Source: JBFXAN01 sp050184225
GTDB taxonomy: Bacteria; Chloroflexota; Dehalococcoidia; CAUJGQ01
Length of the DNA stretch: 60,764 bases
NCBI GenBank assembly: GCA_050184225.1
Contig: JBFXAN010000020.1
Location: 1-60,764, forward strand
Direction: 5' to 3'
The translations under genes were made by a program, and so were the position numbers. The number at the start of each line of letters is the position of its first letter. Within the stretch, counting starts at the first letter, position 1. Shown one piece after another: positions 18,955-26,552 of this stretch. The notes below the pieces were generated by a model, which did no database searches, was not told the DNA's origin, and saw only the letters and a program-made list of their open reading frames with translations.

Positions 18955-20126
18955 TACTGTCTGCTCGCTATCCAGGTCTGCGCGCGGCGGCGTGCCCACG
19001 CATCGGCCGCGAGGATCGCTTCGAGTTCATCGTCGGGCGCCGGGTCGTGACTGCTGAGCGCGTCCTCAACGGCGCCTGCCATCTCCAGGAATCCAATGGC
19101 GCCGCCGAGAAAGCCCTCGACCGCCACCTCGCCCGCGCCGGCCAGCACCGCCGGAAACGTCTGACCGCGTTGACCCGCCGCCATCGCCAGGCCGAGGCAG
19201 GGGAAGCGTGTGAAGTCCGGCGGCGCGAAGTGCAGGGCGCCGAGCCGTCCCAGATCGAGACGCGGCGTATTTGTGTCGGGCAATCGGGTCGGATAGCCGA
19301 GCGCGCACAGGATCGGCAGGCGCATATCCGGCTGGCCGAGTTGGGCCTTGACCGAACCATCCCGGAACTCGACGAGCGAGTGGACGATGCTCTCGCGATG
19401 CATCACCACCTCGACCCGCTCGATCGGTATGTTGAACAGCCAGCGCGCCTCGATCGTCTCCAATCCCTTGTTCATCAACGTCGCCGACTCGACCGTGATC
19501 TTCCGGCCCATCTCCCAATTGGGATGATGCAGTGCCTGTTCCGGTGTCACCTGTGACAGCGCCTCCGGCGCGAAGTCGCGGAAGGCGCCGCCGGACGCGG
19601 TCAAGATAATCTTCCCGATCGACTCCGGCCGCTCGCCCCAGAGACATTGCCAGATCGCCGAGTGCTCGCTGTCCACCGGCCGCAACGACCCGCCACCCGT
19701 TCGCGCCGCCTCGGTGATCACACGCCCCGCCATCACCAGCACTTCTTTGTTGGCCAGGGCGACCGGTTTGCCCAGCCGAAGCGCGGCTAGCGTCGAGGAA
19801 AGTCCGGCGGCGCCGACGATGCCGGCGACGACCAGATCGACCTCCGGCTGGGCGACGAGGTCATCGAGCGGCAGGACGCGCGTGCCGGTCCAGCCCGCCG
19901 CCTGCGTTGCCTCGCCGTCGGCGGAGACATAGGCGGGGCGAAACCGGCACACCTGTTCGTCCAGCAGCGCGTGATTGCGTCCCGCGGCCAGGGCGACGAC
20001 ACGAAAACGTTGGGGATGATGGGCAATCACGTCGAGCGTGCGCGTCCCCACCGATCCGGTGGAGCCGAGCACGGCGACACCGATCGGCCGATCGGCGTCG
20101 GTTTCCGGAGATACGGAGCCATCCAT
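18954..20126 (-). CDS. dxr: 1-deoxy-D-xylulose-5-phosphate reductoisomerase
   Basis: MEP-pathway enzyme: NADPH-dependent conversion of DXP to MEP. It is 390 aa, the usual length. The NADPH site is AVLGSTGSVGTRTLDV, the nicotinamide/catalytic region is LANKEVLVMAG and PVDSEHSAIWQCL with the metal Asp/Glu, and the flexible loop includes HHPNWEMGRKITVESATLMN. The stop overlaps the rseP start by one base. It is separated from the GT2 gene by a 188-bp region filled by a family E repeat. Confidence 0.97.
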   Translation of the reverse strand: MDGSVSPETDADRPIGVAVLGSTGSVGTRTLDVIAHHPQRFRVVALAAGRNHALLDEQVCRFRPAYVSADGEATQAAGWTGTRVLPLDDLVAQPEVDLVVAGIVGAAGLSSTLAALRLGKPVALANKEVLVMAGRVITEAARTGGGSLRPVDSEHSAIWQCLWGERPESIGKIILTASGGAFRDFAPEALSQVTPEQALHHPNWEMGRKITVESATLMNKGLETIEARWLFNIPIERVEVVMHRESIVHSLVEFRDGSVKAQLGQPDMRLPILCALGYPTRLPDTNTPRLDLGRLGALHFAPPDFTRFPCLGLAMAAGQRGQTFPAVLAGAGEVAVEGFLGGAIGFLEMAGAVEDALSSHDPAPDDELEAILAADAWARRRAQTWIASRQ

Positions 20127-20160
20127 ACATTGAGCCTATCACGCGGGAATCACGTGCTGG

Positions 20161-20330
20161 TAGCCATTAGCCGTTGGCCATTAGCGGTTAGCCGTTAGCC
20201 CCCGGCATTCTGAGTCACGTCGCGTCCTAGTTCCCACGAATGTCAGCCCCGCGTGATCCTTCGCTCCCGATTGGAACGCTCGCGGCCTAACGGCTAACGG
20301 CTAACCGCTAATGGCTAACGGCTAACCGCC
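20161..20330. repeat. Family E inverted repeat (TTAGCCGTTAGCC type)
   Basis: The arms at 20161-20200 and 20284-20330 are made of iterated units (TTAGCCGTTGGCCATTAGCGG; complement CTAACGGCTAACCGCTAATG) around an 80-bp centre. The right arm contains the stop codon of the GT2 gene. No second copy was seen in the window. Confidence 0.85.
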
Positions 20331-21058
20331 CGCACCGGCGCCAGCAGCGGCGAACACGACCAGACGAGCCGGGCGAGGTGTCGGAGAAATGAGATGCCCT
20401 GGGGGAGATCCGCCTTGCTCAGCCCGGACCGCCGCGGACGAAAACGATACGGCACCTCGCGCACACTCCGCCAGCGCGTCCGCACCAGCACCTCCAGCAG
20501 GATCTTGTAGCCGAGCGGCCGGAGGCACTGATCGCGCACCAGCTCGCGGCGGACGAGAAAGAAGCCGCCCAGCGGATCGGTGACGCGCGCGAGCCGTTGG
20601 GGAAAGCACGCGCGGGCGAGCGATTTCAGACCAAGCGAGTAGAACCGGCGCAGCGGTCCCGCCAGCCCGCCGGCACTGCCACCCGGAATATAGCGGCTGG
20701 CGATGACGAGGTCGGCGCCGGAGCAGCGTGCCTCGTGCAGCATCGCCACGATCCGCTCGGGCGGGTGTTGCAGATCGGCGTCGAGCACGCAGACATAACG
20801 GCCGCGTGCCCGACGGAAGCCGGCGACCACCGCACCGGCCAGGCTGAGACGGGCACCCGTGCGGTGCACCAACCGCACGCGGCGATCGTCCGCCGCGATC
20901 GCGGCGATGACGGCGTCGGTGCCGTCGCGGCTATCGTCGACGAAGACGGCTTCCCAATCGATGCCGTCGAGCGCCAGGTCAATCTCGTCCACCAGCGGCC
21001 GAATGTTGTCGCGTTCGTTGAGCGTGGGCAGAACGAGGGTCAGCTCCGGTTCAGGCAT
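20315..21058 (-). CDS. Polyprenol-phosphate sugar transferase (GT2, DPM1-like)
   Basis: A 247-aa family 2 glycosyltransferase of the dolichol/polyprenol-phosphate mannose synthase type. Landmarks are LVLPTLNERDNI, the nucleotide-sugar Asp region VFVDDSRDGT, and the DxD-like catalytic stretch CVLDADLQHPPER. Also visible are GGFFLVRREL and an Arg-rich acceptor loop (VPYRFRPRRSGLSK). It would transfer a sugar from a nucleotide sugar to a C55-type lipid at the inner membrane face. It has only a short C-terminus and no added GtrA domain. The last codons and stop (VSR-stop) are supplied by family E repeat. It sits in the isoprenoid/phospholipid cluster, which fits use of the UppS product. Confidence 0.88.
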   Translation of the reverse strand: MPEPELTLVLPTLNERDNIRPLVDEIDLALDGIDWEAVFVDDSRDGTDAVIAAIAADDRRVRLVHRTGARLSLAGAVVAGFRRARGRYVCVLDADLQHPPERIVAMLHEARCSGADLVIASRYIPGGSAGGLAGPLRRFYSLGLKSLARACFPQRLARVTDPLGGFFLVRRELVRDQCLRPLGYKILLEVLVRTRWRSVREVPYRFRPRRSGLSKADLPQGISFLRHLARLVWSCSPLLAPVRAVSR

Positions 21059-21166
21059 GACGCGATGCTCGCGAAGGGCTGGGGAATTGCCGTCCGCCCG
21101 CGACGCAACGGCATCCGGCGGTCAACTCGGTCAGTGTATCAAGCGACCATGCTTCAGCCACGGTGG

Positions 21167-21988
21167 TCACTCGAAGAACCAGCGCGCGGCGTAGTAGACG
21201 AGCGGGATGACGAAGAGCAGGCTGTCCAGCCGGTCGAGCACACCGCCATGGCCGGGGAAGATCGTGCCCATATCTTTGACGCCGGCCGACCGCTTGATCA
21301 GCGACTCGGCGAGGTCGCCGGCCTGTCCGGCGACTGAGGCGGCGACGCCGAGGGCGACCATCGCCGCCGCCGGCTGACCGAGGCCAAGCAGCCGGCCCAG
21401 CGCCCAGGCGGCGATGGCGCCCGCGACCAGGCCGCCGGCCGAGCCCTCGATCGTCTTGCCGGGACTGATCCGCGGCGCCAGCTTGTGCCGGCCGAGCAAT
21501 CGCCCGACGGCATACGCACCGGTGTCCGTGGCGAACGTGGTGAAGATGGCGAGGAAGAGCCAGTCACGGCCCGCATCCAGCTCCCGCAGCGCGACCGCGT
21601 GCTGACCAAGCAGTCCCACATAGAGTACGCCGGCAAGACCGAGACCCCAACCGGCGAGGTGCTCGGGCACGACGCCGCCGGCGATCAGCAGCAGCAGCGA
21701 CGCCAGCACCCCAGCGGTGAGCACCGGGAGCACTGCGTCTTCGCCGGCAAGCGCTGCCAACGCCAGGGCGGCGGCGACGCCGACCAAAAGGTAGCTCGAC
21801 GGTGCGTGTTCCAGCTTCAGTGCCCGCTGAAACTCCCAGGAGCCAATACCAAGCCCCACGGCAACGACGATCGCGAAGACGGGGCCACCGAGCCAGACGA
21901 GGGCGATGACCACGGGAATCCCGACGGCGGCCGTCATCAGCCGCCAGGTGAGGCCGGAGCGTGGCGGTTCCTGGGCGACGGCGGTCAT
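21167..21988 (-). CDS. cdsA: Phosphatidate cytidylyltransferase
   Basis: Integral membrane enzyme that makes CDP-diacylglycerol from phosphatidate and CTP. It is 273 aa with about eight helices. The C-terminal CDS signature is present: SLIKRSAGVKDMGTIFPGH followed by GGVLDRLDS, with its metal-binding Asp residues. The start ATG overlaps the uppS stop in ATGA, so translation is coupled. Confidence 0.96.
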   Translation of the reverse strand: MTAVAQEPPRSGLTWRLMTAAVGIPVVIALVWLGGPVFAIVVAVGLGIGSWEFQRALKLEHAPSSYLLVGVAAALALAALAGEDAVLPVLTAGVLASLLLLIAGGVVPEHLAGWGLGLAGVLYVGLLGQHAVALRELDAGRDWLFLAIFTTFATDTGAYAVGRLLGRHKLAPRISPGKTIEGSAGGLVAGAIAAWALGRLLGLGQPAAAMVALGVAASVAGQAGDLAESLIKRSAGVKDMGTIFPGHGGVLDRLDSLLFVIPLVYYAARWFFE

Positions 21989-22794
21989 GGGGACGGTGTG
22001 GCGGGCGTGGTGTCGCCGTTGATGCCGGGGACCGACCCGAAGCGGCGCTCGCGCGCGGCGAACGTCTGCAGCGCCTGGTCGATATCATCGCGGCCAAAAT
22101 CCGGCCAGTAGGTGGGCGTCGAGTAGAACTCGGCGTACGCGGCCTGCCAGAGCAGGAAGTTGGAGAGGCGCATATCGCCGCCCGTACGGATGATCAGGTC
22201 AGGGTCGGGGACACCGTTGGTATAGAGGTAGGAGGCGATCGTCGCCTCGTCGATCGCGTCGGCGGGCAATCCATCGGCGACGATCCGCCGGACCGCCTGG
22301 ACGATCTCGGCGCGGCCGCCGTAATTGAAGGCGAGCGACACGGTCATGCCCGTGTTGTCCCGCGTCAGCTTGATCGCGTCCACCACCCGCCGCTGGAGCT
22401 GCTCCGGCAGGACATCAAGCTCGCCGAGATGCAAGAGCCGGATGCCGTTCTTGTGGAGTTGCGCCAGTTCGCGGTCGAGCACCCGGCCGAGCAGCCGGAT
22501 CAGGCCATTGACCTCCCGCTTGGGCCGGGTCCAGTTCTCGGTCGAAAACGCGTAGAGCGTGAGGAAGCCGACGCCGTGTTCGGCGAAGCGCTCGATATTG
22601 CGCCGGATATTCTCGGTGCCGGCGCGATGCCCGGCCTGACGCGACAGCCCGCGCTGCTGCGCCCAGCGGCCGTTGCCATCCATGATCACGGCGACGTGAC
22701 GGGGCAGCGGATCGATCGCCGGTGGGTGGTCCGAAGCGGACGCCACCGTCGACTCAATCGTGGCAGCGCGGGACGAAGACCGTGAGATCTTCAC
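21985..22794 (-). CDS. uppS: Undecaprenyl diphosphate synthase
   Basis: Cis-prenyltransferase that makes the C55 lipid carrier. It is 269 aa from a GTG start at 22794, placed 9 bases after a GGAGG site that lies inside the last codons of frr. The catalytic region HVAVIMDGNGRWAQQR is followed by GHRAGTEN, YAFSTENW, LAFNYGGRAEI and the C-terminal DLIIRTGGDMRLSNFLLWQ. An upstream in-frame ATG (22857) would overlap frr by 59 bases and encode unconserved sequence, so it was rejected. Confidence 0.96.
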   Translation of the reverse strand: MKISRSSSRAATIESTVASASDHPPAIDPLPRHVAVIMDGNGRWAQQRGLSRQAGHRAGTENIRRNIERFAEHGVGFLTLYAFSTENWTRPKREVNGLIRLLGRVLDRELAQLHKNGIRLLHLGELDVLPEQLQRRVVDAIKLTRDNTGMTVSLAFNYGGRAEIVQAVRRIVADGLPADAIDEATIASYLYTNGVPDPDLIIRTGGDMRLSNFLLWQAAYAEFYSTPTYWPDFGRDDIDQALQTFAARERRFGSVPGINGDTTPATPSP

Positions 22795-22798
22795 CGAC

Positions 22799-23356
22799 TC
22801 ATACCTCCATGAGCTCGGCTTCTTTGTCCTTGCCGGCCTTATCCATCTCGGCGACAAACTGGTCGGTGAGCTTCTGCAACTGGTCCGTCGCCCGCCGCAC
22901 CTCGTCCTCCGACGCCTCGTGGTTCTTCTCGGACTTACGCAGCTCGTCGTGACAGTCGCGGCGGATGTTGCGGACGGCGACGCGGCCCTCCTCGACCCGC
23001 TTCTGCACCATCTTGGCGAGTTCCTTGCGCCGCTGTTCGTTCAACTGCGGCAGGCTCAACCGGATCACGCTGCCGTCGTTCGTCGGTGTGATGCCAAGAT
23101 CAGACTTCTGGATCGCCTTCTCGATCGCGCCCAGGCTGCCGCGGTCCCACGGCTGAATCGTGAGCAGGCGCGGCTCCGGCACGGCGACGGTGGCAAGCTG
23201 GTTGATCGGCATCATCGCGCCGTGATAATCGACACGGACATGGTCGACGAGTCCGGCCGAGGCCCGCCCCGTCCGAATCGCCGTGAGGTCCTTCCGCAGC
23301 GATTCGACGGCCTTGGTCATGCGATCCTTCGCTCCCGGCAACACGTCTTTCACCAT
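22799..23356 (-). CDS. frr: Ribosome recycling factor
   Basis: A 185-aa tRNA-shaped factor that works with EF-G to split post-termination ribosomes. Landmarks are TAIRTGRASAGLVDHVRVDY, PINQLATVAVPEPRLLTIQPWD and the C-terminal long-helix region RRDCHDELRK. A GGGAGG site precedes the ATG at 23356. The longer open frame before it is family C repeat. Confidence 0.97.
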   Translation of the reverse strand: MVKDVLPGAKDRMTKAVESLRKDLTAIRTGRASAGLVDHVRVDYHGAMMPINQLATVAVPEPRLLTIQPWDRGSLGAIEKAIQKSDLGITPTNDGSVIRLSLPQLNEQRRKELAKMVQKRVEEGRVAVRNIRRDCHDELRKSEKNHEASEDEVRRATDQLQKLTDQFVAEMDKAGKDKEAELMEV

Positions 23357-23407
23357 GGTTCCCGAACCTCCCTCGTCTACGTGGCATGCCTTCCCATTGT
23401 AGACCGA

Positions 23408-23500
23408 ATTGAACCGCAGAGACGCAGAGGACGCGAAGTCCGCAAAGGTTTCATAAAGTTCTTTGCGTTCCTTTGCGGCCTTTGCGTCTTTGCGGTTCCC
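23408..23500. repeat. Family C inverted repeat, copy 1
   Basis: The left arm GAACCGCAGAGACGCAGAGG at 23411-23430 pairs with the right arm TTTGCGTCTTTGCGGTTC at 23481-23498. It fills the gap between pyrH and frr and ends 9 bases from the pyrH stop. A half copy occurs at 27555-27591. Confidence 0.8.
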
Positions 23501-23508
23501 TATCGTTG

Positions 23509-24243
23509 TCAGGCGTAGGCCGACTCGCACTGGTGCACGAGGGTGCCGAGCGGTTCGCCGAGCATCGCGCGGAAGATGCTGTCTTCGGCGGAGAGGTCGA
23601 AGACGACGATCGGCAGGGTATTGTCCATGCAGAGGGTGAGGGCGGTGGCGTCCATCACGGCGAGCCGCTGGTTGAGCGCGTCGAGATAGCTGAGCTCGGC
23701 GTACTTACGGGCGCCGGGCGTCGTCCGTGGATCGGCATCGTAAACACCGTCAACGCCGTGCTTGGCCATCAGCAACACATCAGCGTCGATCTCGACGGCG
23801 CGAAGGGCGGCGGCAGTATCGGTCGTCATGTACGGGTTACCGGTGCCGCCGGCGAAGAGGACGACCCGGTTCTTTTCGAGATGGCGGATCGCGCGCCGCC
23901 GGATGTACGGTTCGGCAACCGACTGCACCGGGATCGCCGTCTGCGTGCGCACGGTAACGCCGATCTGTTCGAGGGCATCCTGCAGCGCGAGGGCGTTGAT
24001 CAACGTCGCCAGCATGCCGGCGTAATCGGCGGTGGCGCGGTCCATGCCACGCTCGGCGGCGGCAGCGCCACGCCAGATGTTGCCGCCGCCGACGACAATG
24101 GAAACATCGACACCGGTGTCGATTGCCCGCTTGATCTGCTCAGAGATGCGGCCGAGCACAGCTGCATCGATGCCAAAAACGCTCTCGCCGAGCAGCGCCT
24201 CGCCGCTCAGCTTGAGCGTGACCCGGTGATACTTCGATGCCAT
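23509..24243 (-). CDS. pyrH: UMP kinase
   Basis: Hexameric bacterial UMP kinase of the amino-acid-kinase fold, making UDP. It is 244 aa. Landmarks are the phosphate loop LKLSGEALLG, VVGGGNIWRG, the uridylate-binding region ATADYAGMLATLINALALQD, LFAGGTGNPYMTTDTAAALR and DGVYDADPR. A GGAGG site precedes the ATG at 24243; the upstream extension is unconserved. Confidence 0.97.
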   Translation of the reverse strand: MASKYHRVTLKLSGEALLGESVFGIDAAVLGRISEQIKRAIDTGVDVSIVVGGGNIWRGAAAAERGMDRATADYAGMLATLINALALQDALEQIGVTVRTQTAIPVQSVAEPYIRRRAIRHLEKNRVVLFAGGTGNPYMTTDTAAALRAVEIDADVLLMAKHGVDGVYDADPRTTPGARKYAELSYLDALNQRLAVMDATALTLCMDNTLPIVVFDLSAEDSIFRAMLGEPLGTLVHQCESAYA

Positions 24244-24305
24244 GCCGTCCTCCGCCGAACGCATTCGAGTGTAGCGCTTGCCTGGAAACGCGCCGGCGAC
24301 CGCCC

Positions 24306-24384
24306 CTGTCATCCTGAGCGACAGCGAAGGATCTCGGACGTGGACCTACCTCCGAGATCCTTCACGGTCGCTCAGGATGGCAGG
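24306..24384. repeat. Family B inverted repeat, copy 2
   Basis: Arms 24307-24337 (TCATCCTGAGCGACAGCGAA core) and 24354-24382 pair closely, with a 16-base centre. It sits between tsf and pyrH. The other copy is at 12797-12869. Confidence 0.85.
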
Positions 24385-24415
24385 GTGGCTCGATGTCACA
24401 TCTCCAAACAGGCGC

Positions 24416-24922
24416 TCATTTGCCCAGTTCAAACCGGGTAAAGCGGCGGATGCGGACGTTCTCGCCGGTCTTCACCCGCACATCGTTGATCAGATCCTGG
24501 ATCGACTTGGACGGCTCGCGGACGAAGGCCATCTCGAGGAGCGCAACATCCTCCGGCGGCGCGACCTCATCCGCCGGTACGTCCTCCTTGCTCAGGTACT
24601 TCGGATTCATCGAAGCGACCTGCATCGCCACGTTGCGGGCCAGCTCGCGGAAGGCGTCGTTGCGGGCGACAAAGTCGGTTTCGGTGTTGACCTCGACGAG
24701 CGCGCCGATCCGGCCCTGGTGGATGTATGACTCGATCACGCCCTGGCTGGACTCGCGGTCGGCGCGCTTCTCCATTTTCATCACGCCCTGGTCGTAGAGG
24801 ATCTTCTTCGCCTTCTGAAAGTCCCCTTCCGCCTGCTCCAGTGCGCGCTTGCAGTCCATCACGCCGGCCTGCGTCTCCTCGCGCAATTTCTTGATGTCAT
24901 CGGGTGAGATGGTGACGGGCAT
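24416..24922 (-). CDS. tsf: Elongation factor Ts (short form)
   Basis: Nucleotide-exchange factor for EF-Tu. It is 168 aa, much shorter than the E. coli protein (283 aa) and close to the single-core form of Thermus and Chloroflexota. The N-terminal UBA-like domain (LREETQAGVMDCKRALEQA) and the EF-Tu contact TETDFVARN are both present. The ATG at 24922 follows GGAGGAAACGA. It is transcribed after rpsB; a strong hairpin lies between the two genes. Confidence 0.97.
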   Translation of the reverse strand: MPVTISPDDIKKLREETQAGVMDCKRALEQAEGDFQKAKKILYDQGVMKMEKRADRESSQGVIESYIHQGRIGALVEVNTETDFVARNDAFRELARNVAMQVASMNPKYLSKEDVPADEVAPPEDVALLEMAFVREPSKSIQDLINDVRVKTGENVRIRRFTRFELGK

Positions 24923-24945
24923 TCGTTTCCTCCGAATCACAACAG

Positions 24946-24966
24946 AGCCCCGGCGGGACCGGGGCT
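24946..24966 (-). promoter_or_regulatory. Hairpin between rpsB and tsf
   Basis: AGCCCCGG and CCGGGGCT form an 8-bp stem with a 5-base loop, followed on the transcribed strand by CTGTTGT. It is not a full terminator because the T-run is broken. It may lower tsf expression or act as a processing or stabilising hairpin. Confidence 0.55.
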
Positions 24967-24994
24967 CGAACGTCCAAACGTCACGCCACGACGG

Positions 24995-25798
24995 TTATTC
25001 CTCGTTCGCTACTTCCTCGGCGGGTTCCGGTTCATCGTCCGGCGAGAAGCTGGTCTGGGTGAAAGACAGGTTCTCCAGCCCCTCCTCCATCCCGACCTCA
25101 AGTCCGGCCTCACGCAACTCGGTGCCCTCGATCATCGCATCGGCCATCTTCCCCGTGATCAACTTCACGGCCCGGATCGCGTCGTCGTTCGACGGGATCG
25201 GGTAGTCGATCTCGTCCGGGTTGGAGTTCGTGTCGCACATGGCGACGATCGGGATGCTGAGCCGCAGCGCCTCGAGCACCGCGATCCGCTCCTTCGGCGG
25301 GTCGATGATGAACAGCGCCGACGGCAGCCGCGTCATCTCCTTGATGCCGCCGAAGTGGCGGTTCAGCCGGGTAATCTCTTCCTCGATCTTGAGGACTTCC
25401 TTCTTCTGCAGAACATCGAAGTCACCCCGCGACCGCTGATCCTCCAGCCGGACGACGTGGTCGATGCGGGACTGGATCGTCGGGAAGTTGGTGAGCGTGC
25501 CGCCGAGCCAGCGGTTATTGACATACGGCATCCGGCAGCGGGTCGCTTCCGCCTCGACCGCCTCCTGCGCCTGCTTCTTCGTACCGACGAAGAGGAGGGT
25601 GCCGCCGTTCGCGGCCAGGTCGCGGACGAAATCATAGGCGTCGCTGAGCCGGGTGACGGTCTGTTGCAGGTCGATGATGTGGATGCCGTTGCGCTCGGTG
25701 AAGATGAACCGGCGCATCCGCGGATCCCAGCGACGGGTCTGATGACCGAAGTGGACACCGGCTTCGAGCAGTTGTTTCATGGAGACGAGTGAGGGCAC
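24995..25798 (-). CDS. rpsB: 30S ribosomal protein S2
   Basis: A 267-aa protein. Landmarks are the S2 signatures LLEAGVHFGHQTRRWDPRM, RNGIHIIDLQQT, NNRWLGGTLTNFPTI and VAMCDTNSNPDEIDYPIPSN. It ends in a long acidic tail (PDDEPEPAEEVANEE), as seen in several high-GC phyla. The start GTG at 25798 has an AGGAAAGGAT site; an ATG six codons later is the alternative. Confidence 0.97.
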   Translation of the reverse strand: MPSLVSMKQLLEAGVHFGHQTRRWDPRMRRFIFTERNGIHIIDLQQTVTRLSDAYDFVRDLAANGGTLLFVGTKKQAQEAVEAEATRCRMPYVNNRWLGGTLTNFPTIQSRIDHVVRLEDQRSRGDFDVLQKKEVLKIEEEITRLNRHFGGIKEMTRLPSALFIIDPPKERIAVLEALRLSIPIVAMCDTNSNPDEIDYPIPSNDDAIRAVKLITGKMADAMIEGTELREAGLEVGMEEGLENLSFTQTSFSPDDEPEPAEEVANEE

Positions 25799-25834
25799 GA
25801 GGGATCCTTTCCTTGCAGTTCCGCCCCATAAATT

Positions 25835-25856
25835 TGTCCCGGCTTGCGTCGGGACA
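25835..25856 (-). promoter_or_regulatory. Hairpin in the rpsB leader
   Basis: TGTCCCG and CGGGACA form a 7-bp stem with an 8-base loop in the 5' untranslated part of rpsB. It could be the site of S2 feedback control, but this leader structure was not matched to a known one. Confidence 0.4.
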
Positions 25857-25885
25857 GGAGGCGGCGCGCACCATAACCGCCTCTC

Positions 25886-25915
25886 AGCATATCATTCGCA
25901 CCAGACCGCCGACAA
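25886..25915 (-). promoter_or_regulatory. rpsB: rpsB-tsf promoter
   Basis: On the minus strand, TTGTCG (25910-25915) and TATGCT (25886-25891) are separated by 18 bases. Transcription would start near 25879, giving an 80-base leader. The same two hexamers make up the divergent FmdB promoter. Confidence 0.6.
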
Positions 25916-25946
25916 GCGAACAAATGTGAGTTATTCTTATCAATTT

Positions 25947-25985
25947 CTAGCACCTCTTGTCGACGAGTGCTAATTTCGCTATGCT
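25947..25985 (+). promoter_or_regulatory. CIRCE operator inside a sigma-70 type promoter
   Basis: The CIRCE consensus is TTAGCACTC-N9-GAGTGCTAA. Here the left half is CTAGCACCT (25947-25955), then nine bases, then a perfect right half GAGTGCTAA (25965-25973). The promoter hexamers TTGTCG (25957-25962) and TATGCT (25980-25985), 17 bases apart, enclose the right half. HrcA bound here would block RNA polymerase. The FmdB gene starts 28 bases downstream. Confidence 0.75.
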
Positions 25986-26013
25986 GGAAGCGACCCCAGC
26001 CTGGAGGCGATCC

Positions 26014-26310
26014 GTGCCCAAATATGACTATCGATGCAGCGCCGGCCATCAATACGAGAAACGGGAAGGGTTTGATGCCCCGGCGGTGCAGACCTGCGAC
26101 GTGTGCGGTATCGAGGCGCGGCGCGTGCTCACGCCGCCGGCGATCGTCTTCAAAGGGAGCGGTTGGTACGTCACCGACAGCCGAGGTTCCTCCTCGTCGG
26201 TTTCGACCAGCAAGAACGGCGCCGACTCTCCATCAGAGAGTACGCCGGCACCGAGCGAATCGACGTCCGACACAAGCAGCAGCTCGACCTCGGCGGCGGC
26301 GGCGGACTGA
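26014..26310 (+). CDS. FmdB-family zinc ribbon protein
   Basis: A 98-aa protein from a GTG start with GGAGGCGATCC just before it. The first 45 residues are the FmdB/CxxC-regulatory zinc ribbon: PKYDYRCSAGHQYEKRE then QTCDVCG, giving Cys8, His12, Cys28 and Cys31 as possible ligands. The tail is Ser/Thr/Pro-rich and disordered (SSSSVSTSKN and on). The role is unknown in the family; regulatory or chaperone-like roles have been suggested by annotation only. The CIRCE promoter upstream ties it to heat-shock control. The upstream ATGs lie before the likely transcription start or in the promoter. Confidence 0.85.
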   Translation: MPKYDYRCSAGHQYEKREGFDAPAVQTCDVCGIEARRVLTPPAIVFKGSGWYVTDSRGSSSSVSTSKNGADSPSESTPAPSESTSDTSSSSTSAAAAD

Positions 26311-26311
26311 G

Positions 26312-26470
26312 TACCGAACCCCCCGGCCCCCTTCCCTCGCAAGGAAGGGGGTGCACTCATCAACCGGGGGTGCCAGTAGCTCGTTTGTCCGCAGGATGCC
26401 CATCCCAATTCGACCATCGCCCGCCAGGACCCCCCCTTCCCTGCGAGGGAAGGGGGCCGGGGGTTAGGTA
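26312..26470. repeat. Family A dispersed element, copy 2
   Basis: A 159-bp element. The left arm has CCCCCCGGCCCCCTTCCCTC and the right arm ends GGGGCCGGGGGTTAGGTA. Its interior carries, in opposite orientation, the core CGAGCTACTGGCA shared with the copies at 1-82 and 38486-38644. It begins right after the FmdB stop. Confidence 0.9.
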
Positions 26471-26552
26471 ATGGCTTTCTCCTCCCACACCGCGGCAGTA
26501 TGATTGGTGCCATTCCGCCCCGCTCGTTCCGGGGCGCCCGGTCAGGTGCCCT

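Noticed and set aside
22795..22857. Longer N-terminus for uppS
   Set aside because: Would overlap frr by 59 bases and has no conserved residues; the GTG at 22794 has a proper ribosome site.
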